Made by a program: the position numbers and the translations under genes | NCBI GenBank assembly: GCA_021158895.1 | Contig: JAGGSW010000163.1 | Span: forward strand, 1 to 10,137 | Origin: Candidatus Odinarchaeota archaeon | Lineage (GTDB): Archaea; Asgardarchaeota; Baldrarchaeia; Baldrarchaeales; DXJG01 | Direction of reading: 5' to 3' | DNA: 10,137 nt | Notes under the pieces: generated by a model | What the model saw: the letters and a program-made list of their open reading frames with translations, nothing else | Databases searched by the model: none | What the model was told of the DNA's origin: nothing | Shown: in pieces, positions 5,329 through 10,137 of the stretch | How the letters are laid out: the number at the start of each line of letters is the position of its first letter | Position numbering within the stretch: the first letter of the stretch is position 1

Positions 5329-6864
5329 ATGGTCAAAGAATTTAGACAAGCTAAATGGTCAGAGCCTCTCATTTTTGAAATTGGGAGAGAAGGGAGAATT
5401 GGACACATGGTGCCTACTCCTAGTGAGGAAGTCAGGGAAGTGGTTGGTGAAGTGGAAAAACTTATTCCAGAAGTGTTACGAAGAAAGAGAGAGCCCGAAC
5501 TTCCGGAAGTCTCGGAAGTAGAGGTTGTTCAGCATTACACTAGGTTGTCTCAGATGAATTATGGAGTGGATACGGGGTTTTATCCCTTGGGAAGCTGTAC
5601 TATGAAATATAATCCAAGGGTGAATGAGGAGTTAGCTTCGATGGATGAAGTTGCATGGATTCATCCCTATCAAGATGAAAGTACTGTTCAAGGTGCTTTA
5701 GAACTAATGTATAGACTTGAGAAGTGGCTTGCGGAAATTACGGGAATGCATAGATTTACGCTGCAGCCAGCCGCTGGTGCGCACGGGGAATATGTTGGAG
5801 TTCAGATAATTAGAGCTTATCACAAATATAATGGAGAACTTGGAAAAAGAGATGAAATAATTATTCCTGACTCAGCTCATGGTACGAATCCTGCTAGTGC
5901 TGCAATGGCCGGATTTAAGGTTATTGTTGTTCCTTCAAATGAAGATGGATGCGTAGATATAGATGCGTTAAAAGCTGCTGTTTCCGAGAGAACTGCTGGT
6001 CTTATGTTAACAAATCCTAATACCCTAGGAATTTTTGAGGAGAAGATAGGGGAAATTGCGAGGATTGTGCATGATGCTGGAGGGCTACTATATTACGATG
6101 GCGCGAATCTTAATGCTATTGTGGGTAAGGTTCGTCCTGGTGACATGGGTTTTGACATTGTTCACTTGAATTTACACAAAACTTTTGGTACACCACATGG
6201 TGGAGGAGGCCCAGGAGCTGGTCCGGTTGGCGTTACTAAGGAACTTGAGAAGTTTCTCCCCGTGCCTCTTGTAGAATATGATGGAGAGAAATATTACCTA
6301 GATTGGGACAGACCTTATTCAATTGGTAAAGTCAAAGGATTTTATGGGAATTTCAATGTTCTTGTTAAGGCTTTTGCCTATATACTTGCATTGGGTGAAA
6401 AAGGGCTTAAAACTGTTGCTGAAATTTCCGTGTTGAATACTAATTACATAGTTAAAAAACTAGGGAAAGTTAGAGGCTTTGAACTTCCATATGGAAGAGG
6501 AAAGCCTAGGAAACATGAATGTGTTTTTAGCGCTTCGCCTATGAAACGAGATACTAAGGTAAAAGCGTTAAATGTAGCTAAAAGACTCTTAGATTTTGGT
6601 ATACATGCACCGACCATGTACTTTCCGTTAATAGTTCACGAAGCTTTGATGATTGAACCGACTGAAACGGCAACAAAAGAACAGTTGGATGAATTTATCG
6701 AAGCGCTTAGCAGGATATCTGAAGAAGCCTACAATAACCCTGAGGTTGTCCTGAGCGCACCTCACAACACTTCAGTCACAAGGCTTGATGAAGCAATGGC
6801 AGCTAGACCGAAAACTCTCTTTCTAACATGGAAAATGTATTTAGAAAAAGTGGGAAAGAAATAA
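5329..6864 (+). CDS. gcvPB: Glycine dehydrogenase (decarboxylating) subunit 2, P-protein beta
   Basis: This 511-residue protein is the catalytic PLP-binding half of the split P-protein. The Schiff-base lysine is K284 in NLHKTFGTPHGGGGPG (about 281-296), preceded by the cofactor-contacting DGANLNA (about 257-263). Other family blocks are GFYPLGSCTMKYNPR (about 83-97), QPAAGAHGEY (about 146-155) and DSAHGTNPASAA (about 181-192). Near the C-terminus, HAPTMYFPLIV and the conserved MIEPTE segment are present. ATG 5329 was chosen because GGAGGGAGG (5315-5323) ends 5 nt before it and gcvPA stops at 5327. The frame is open upstream to TTG 5311, but that start would lie in the gcvPA tail and use up the ribosome binding site. 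gcvT, gcvH and the lipoamide dehydrogenase must be encoded elsewhere. Confidence 0.97.
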   Translation: MVKEFRQAKWSEPLIFEIGREGRIGHMVPTPSEEVREVVGEVEKLIPEVLRRKREPELPEVSEVEVVQHYTRLSQMNYGVDTGFYPLGSCTMKYNPRVNEELASMDEVAWIHPYQDESTVQGALELMYRLEKWLAEITGMHRFTLQPAAGAHGEYVGVQIIRAYHKYNGELGKRDEIIIPDSAHGTNPASAAMAGFKVIVVPSNEDGCVDIDALKAAVSERTAGLMLTNPNTLGIFEEKIGEIARIVHDAGGLLYYDGANLNAIVGKVRPGDMGFDIVHLNLHKTFGTPHGGGGPGAGPVGVTKELEKFLPVPLVEYDGEKYYLDWDRPYSIGKVKGFYGNFNVLVKAFAYILALGEKGLKTVAEISVLNTNYIVKKLGKVRGFELPYGRGKPRKHECVFSASPMKRDTKVKALNVAKRLLDFGIHAPTMYFPLIVHEALMIEPTETATKEQLDEFIEALSRISEEAYNNPEVVLSAPHNTSVTRLDEAMAARPKTLFLTWKMYLEKVGKK

Positions 6865-6885
6865 TTATCTTTCTATTTATTCTAA
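6862..6885 (+). terminator. T-rich region after gcvPB
   Basis: Just past the TAA come ATCTTTCTATTTATTCT and further T-rich bases without a strong hairpin, as in many archaeal intrinsic terminators. This is a weak call based on composition. Confidence 0.3.
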
Positions 6886-6955
6886 TCACTAATATAATTT
6901 TAGTTTATTATCATTGACTATGTAGGATAATATAGTATTTGATATTATGTTTTTG

Positions 6956-6965
6956 TTATATATTA
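6956..6965 (+). promoter_or_regulatory. Possible TATA box upstream of the polymerase gene
   Basis: TTATATATTA is the best TATA-like match between gcvPB and the polymerase gene. It predicts a start near 6985 and a leader of about 145 nt, long for archaea, which leaves room for the hairpin noted at 7104-7121. The rest of the 267-nt spacer shows no gene. Confidence 0.35.
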
Positions 6966-7103
6966 AAGGTAGATTTACTTACGGCTACGATCGGAAGATT
7001 TATGAGTTAAAATTAACTTCAGATAGCTATAGTTTTCTCGTTATTCGTTAAGGGCCGCACTTATTGGGTTTAATCAAGATTAAAATGGCTATGGCGTTCG
7101 GTG

Positions 7104-7121
7104 CCTCGACAATAATCGGGG
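7104..7121 (+). promoter_or_regulatory. Hairpin partly covering the polymerase ribosome binding site
   Basis: CCTCGA (7104-7109) can pair with TCGGGG (7116-7121) around a six-base loop. The 3' arm overlaps the first half of the GGGGAGG Shine-Dalgarno (7118-7124), so folding could lower translation of the TTG-started polymerase. The stem is short and includes one G-U pair, so the effect is speculative. Confidence 0.28.
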
Positions 7122-7131
7122 AGGAAGCATA

Positions 7132-10095
7132 TTGGTTACTAGGAAAATTCAGGTGATTGATTGTGATTACATTATAGGGTCGGGGGATGGCCCAATAATT
7201 AGAATATTTGGTAAAGATTTGGAGGGTAAAAGCTGTTGCGTGTATTATAAAGGTTTTTACCCTTATTTTTACGTTAAAACTGTAGATGGTAAGGAAAAAA
7301 TCGTTGCTGAGACAATTATAGAGAAGTTCAAAGGTGTTGTGGTAAATATTTCTCTTGAAGAGAAGTATTTGCCTATAGGTTTTCAAAAGTCTCCATCTAA
7401 GGTATTAAAAGTAACTGTTAATCGGCCAGCCCAAGTTAAAGACATAAGAGACGATATTAAAAGGATAGATGGCGTGGAAGAAGTATATGAAGCGGATATT
7501 CTGTTCAAATACCGTTTTTTGATAGACCGTGATATTTGGGGTTTTTCTTGGATAGAAGTTAAAGGCAACTATGTTAAAACAACATTAGGTAAGGTAGATT
7601 ATGAAGTAGAAGCAGAAGAAATAAAACCTATTGAAGAGAATGGAAATGCGCCCTTAAAGATTATGAGCTTTGATATAGAATGTGTACCTCATAACCTAAT
7701 GAGTTTGCCAGACCCCTCGAGAGACCCAGTGGTCATAATCAGCTTGGCGTTCTATCCGCCGTTTATGGGCAGTGAAACAAAAGTTTTAGTTGCAAAATAC
7801 GTCAAAAAAGCTAACAGTGACATAGAGTGTTTTGAGAATGAAGAAGAGATGCTGAGGGGTTTTATTGATATAATAGAGAAGTATGATCCAGATATAATCA
7901 CGGGCTTTAACATATTAAATTTTGACTTTCCTTACATTATTAAGAGATTAAAAAGTCTGAACATAAGTCGGAAATTTGGTCGAGCAGAAGACAAAAATGT
8001 AACTATACAAAACGCGGGAGAAAATAATAAGGTATCTGTTCCTGGAAGGGTTGTCGTTGATGTTAGGGCACTAGTTAAGGCTGACTTCCACCTGAAAAGA
8101 TACACTTTAGAACACGTAGCTGAAAAGTTAATTAATGAAGGAAAACTTGACGTGGACTACAAGGATATACCTAAACTTTGGGCAGGGAAAAGCGGAGACA
8201 TCAACAAACTTATAGATTATGCGAGGAAAGACGCTGTTCTTCCCCTTAAAATTTTATTGGAAAAACGCTTGCTCGATAAATATTTTGAGCTTTCAAAAGT
8301 AAGTGGCTTGCTTCTGCAGGATGTTATATCGGGTGGTCAGTCTAGCAGAGTTGAAGGTTTACTTTTACGTTATGGTAAAAAAAGAAACCTTATAATTCCA
8401 TGTAAACCTTCGCAAGAAGAAATTAAGAAAAGGAGCGCGAAAAGAGAAAAACTTGGCTTAAAAGGCGCTATTGTTTTAGATCCAAAGGTAGGTCTCTATC
8501 ATGGAAGCAACATGATCCTTGTTTTAGACTTCCGAAGCTTATATCCTTCGTTGATAATGGCATATAATATATGTTTTACAACACTTCTCAAAAATTGTGA
8601 AGAAGTCGAGAAATATATTGAAGCCCCAACTGGAGCAAGATTTGTCACAAAGGATATAAAGGAAGGTTTGCTTCCAGAGATTTTGAAGGATCTTATGAAT
8701 TTCCGTGTTGCTGTTAAAAAAGCTATGAAGGCTGAGGAAGATCCGGAGAAGAAGCGGCAATTGGATGCAAAGCAATTGGCTTTGAAAATAATGATGAATA
8801 GTTTCTATGGTTATACTGGTTATCTTAGGGCACGTGTTTATTCGCTTGATGTAGCTAATGCGATAACAGCATTGGGAAGGTATACTATTGAATTTACTAG
8901 GAAAATTATAGAGGAGAAATATGGTCTTGAAACTATTTACGGTGATACGGATAGTGTCCTTATTAAGATTAATACTTCAAGCCTTGAAGAAGCGGCGGAA
9001 ATTGGTGAGAGAATTTCAAAAGAAATTTCTAGACTACTTCCCCAGCCGATGCTTTTAGAATTCGAGAAAATATACAGATCATTTCTGTTGTTAAGCAAAA
9101 AGAGATATGCAGGGTGGATGTTTGAAAAAACTCAAAACGGGGAATGGAAGGATAAAATAGATACGAAAGGAATAGAAACTGTTAGGAGAGAATGGTGTGA
9201 TTTAGTTGGCGAAGTTGTAGAAAAGGTAATAAATATGTTATTGAAACAGCCGGACGTAAATCTTGTAGTTAATTATGTTAGAGATGTTCTTCAAAAGCTT
9301 AAACAAGGTAAAATCCCCATCGAAAAATTAATAATGACTAGAACTCTTTCAAAATCACCAAAAGCTTATAAAGCAAAACAACCCCACGCTTATCTTGCCC
9401 TAAAACTTGCTAAAAGATCTCCTGGCTCTGCGCCAACTATAGGTGAAAGAATTCCATTCGTCATAGTAAAAGGAAAAGGGCTAATAGCAGAGAGAGCAGA
9501 AGACCCAAAATATGTTCAGGAGAATAATTTAGAAATCGATGCAAACTACTACATTGAAAAACAACTTCTACCACCTATTGAGCGAATTCTTAAGCCGCTA
9601 GGAATTACGAGACAAGAGCTTTTAACGATTGGAAAACAGCGAGAATTAACAAAATTTGTAGGTTTTGAAGAAAAAGCGGAAGTTAAACCGGTAGAAAGTA
9701 CATCAACTTCCAAAGCAATACTAGAAGAAGTAGTTTGCCCCCATTGCAAAAATACTTTGAGTTTTAAAGATGCTGAAAAAAGATTCTGCCCTCACTGTTT
9801 TAGCGAGATAGACCCTAAACAACTCCTTGAAAATGCTTTAGACGTTGAAATATACAAGCTCTTCTCAATATTTTTAACTCAGCCTCTTATTTGTATGAAT
9901 TGTAAAAGTTCTTTCCGTCGACCTCCTCTTAGTGGAAAATGTCCCAAATGTGGAAGCGACAATCTAGTTGTGCAAATAGACTCCTTGAGTTTCAAAGAAA
10001 AGATAAAGACGTTTGAACATTTAATAAACGAGGAAGGTTTGACTCTTCCTAAAAGAAGCTTAGAAATTTTAAAAACATATTCAATAATACCATAA
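7132..10095 (+). CDS. Family B DNA polymerase with two C-terminal zinc motifs
   Basis: This 987-residue replicative-type polymerase has all family B motifs. Exo I is FDIE (D181, E183), Exo II NFD (263-265) and Exo III YARKD (Y363, D367). Pol A is DFRSLYPS (D466), Pol B KIMMNSFYG (K552 to G560), Pol C YGDTDS (D605, D607), and KKRY is at 656-659. Both activities should work. The N-terminal domain (1-170) resembles that of archaeal polymerases that read ahead for uracil. Most archaeal family B enzymes are about 770-900 residues. The extra length is a tail with C869/C872/C886/C889 and C921/C924/C937/C940, the latter within FRRPPLSGKCPKCG (928-941), a motif I associate with the PolD large subunit DP2. 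The start is TTG 7132, 7 nt after GGGGAGG (7118-7124); a stop lies in frame at 7081 with no ATG between. The orthologue class (PolB1, PolB3 or other) cannot be assigned by eye. Confidence 0.96.
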   Translation: MVTRKIQVIDCDYIIGSGDGPIIRIFGKDLEGKSCCVYYKGFYPYFYVKTVDGKEKIVAETIIEKFKGVVVNISLEEKYLPIGFQKSPSKVLKVTVNRPAQVKDIRDDIKRIDGVEEVYEADILFKYRFLIDRDIWGFSWIEVKGNYVKTTLGKVDYEVEAEEIKPIEENGNAPLKIMSFDIECVPHNLMSLPDPSRDPVVIISLAFYPPFMGSETKVLVAKYVKKANSDIECFENEEEMLRGFIDIIEKYDPDIITGFNILNFDFPYIIKRLKSLNISRKFGRAEDKNVTIQNAGENNKVSVPGRVVVDVRALVKADFHLKRYTLEHVAEKLINEGKLDVDYKDIPKLWAGKSGDINKLIDYARKDAVLPLKILLEKRLLDKYFELSKVSGLLLQDVISGGQSSRVEGLLLRYGKKRNLIIPCKPSQEEIKKRSAKREKLGLKGAIVLDPKVGLYHGSNMILVLDFRSLYPSLIMAYNICFTTLLKNCEEVEKYIEAPTGARFVTKDIKEGLLPEILKDLMNFRVAVKKAMKAEEDPEKKRQLDAKQLALKIMMNSFYGYTGYLRARVYSLDVANAITALGRYTIEFTRKIIEEKYGLETIYGDTDSVLIKINTSSLEEAAEIGERISKEISRLLPQPMLLEFEKIYRSFLLLSKKRYAGWMFEKTQNGEWKDKIDTKGIETVRREWCDLVGEVVEKVINMLLKQPDVNLVVNYVRDVLQKLKQGKIPIEKLIMTRTLSKSPKAYKAKQPHAYLALKLAKRSPGSAPTIGERIPFVIVKGKGLIAERAEDPKYVQENNLEIDANYYIEKQLLPPIERILKPLGITRQELLTIGKQRELTKFVGFEEKAEVKPVESTSTSKAILEEVVCPHCKNTLSFKDAEKRFCPHCFSEIDPKQLLENALDVEIYKLFSIFLTQPLICMNCKSSFRRPPLSGKCPKCGSDNLVVQIDSLSFKEKIKTFEHLINEEGLTLPKRSLEILKTYSIIP

Positions 10096-10137
10096 AAATA
10101 TTGGCTCAGATAGTCCTGTGTCAGGTGTCTTCTTTTG
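10096..10137. other. Right-edge sequence after the polymerase gene
   Basis: The last 42 bases follow the TAA of the polymerase gene. They contain a small dyad (CCTG with CAGG, 10115-10125) and end TTCTTTTG, which may be part of a terminator. Nothing else is visible. Confidence 0.3.

Noticed and set aside
7048..7568. Two minus-strand frames opposite the start of the polymerase gene
   Set aside because: They are shadows of the polymerase coding sequence and its leader, with no motif or independent promoter.
8539..8775. Minus-strand frame of 78 residues
   Set aside because: It is antisense to the polymerase palm domain, where motif conservation proves the plus frame.
9549..9749. Minus-strand frame of 66 residues
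   Set aside because: It is antisense to the thumb and linker region of the polymerase, with low-complexity Ser/Thr-rich content typical of a shadow.
1..10137. CRISPR array, defence island or prophage
   Set aside because: No regularly spaced repeats, Cas, toxin-antitoxin, integrase or phage structural genes are present. The tRNA has no duplicated 3' end that would mark an integrated element within the window.

Overview
The window is archaeal. It carries a tRNA gene with a canonical bulge-helix-bulge intron, a family B DNA polymerase of archaeal type, split glycine decarboxylase subunits, GGAGG-type ribosome binding sites, TATA-like boxes, and low-GC intergenic DNA. Two proteins look more like eukaryotic than bacterial relatives: a VPS29-like phosphodiesterase and a colinear ribophorin I (OST1)-like membrane protein. 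Ribophorin I homologues have been reported from Asgard archaea, so an Asgard or TACK-side lineage is plausible. The sequence alone does not fix the lineage.

Layout. Positions 1-3482 are read mainly from the minus strand: a helix-hairpin-helix protein cut by the left edge (possibly an archaeal MutS-like protein), the VPS29-like metallophosphoesterase, and the ribophorin I-like protein. Between the first two lies an isolated hairpin (767-789) that resembles the right end of an IS200/IS605-type element. A plus-strand tRNA-Gln(TTG) with a 39-nt intron sits between the second and third. Positions 3909-10095 are read from the plus strand: gcvPA and gcvPB, one base apart, then a 987-residue family B DNA polymerase ending in two four-cysteine zinc motifs.

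Function. GcvPA and GcvPB together form the PLP-dependent P-protein of the glycine cleavage system; its partners GcvT, GcvH and the lipoamide dehydrogenase are not in the window. The polymerase keeps all exonuclease and polymerase motifs, and its second zinc motif resembles the one near the C-terminus of the PolD large subunit DP2. The ribophorin I-like protein has a signal peptide, an ectodomain rich in N-glycosylation sequons, one membrane span and a coiled-coil tail, which would suit an accessory subunit of an AglB/STT3-type oligosaccharyltransferase. Apart from gcvPA-gcvPB, the genes look like separate transcription units, with no sign of a single pathway linking them.

The points most worth following up are the ribophorin I-like protein, the DP2-like zinc tail on a family B polymerase, and the VPS29-like enzyme that still has its catalytic metal ligands.
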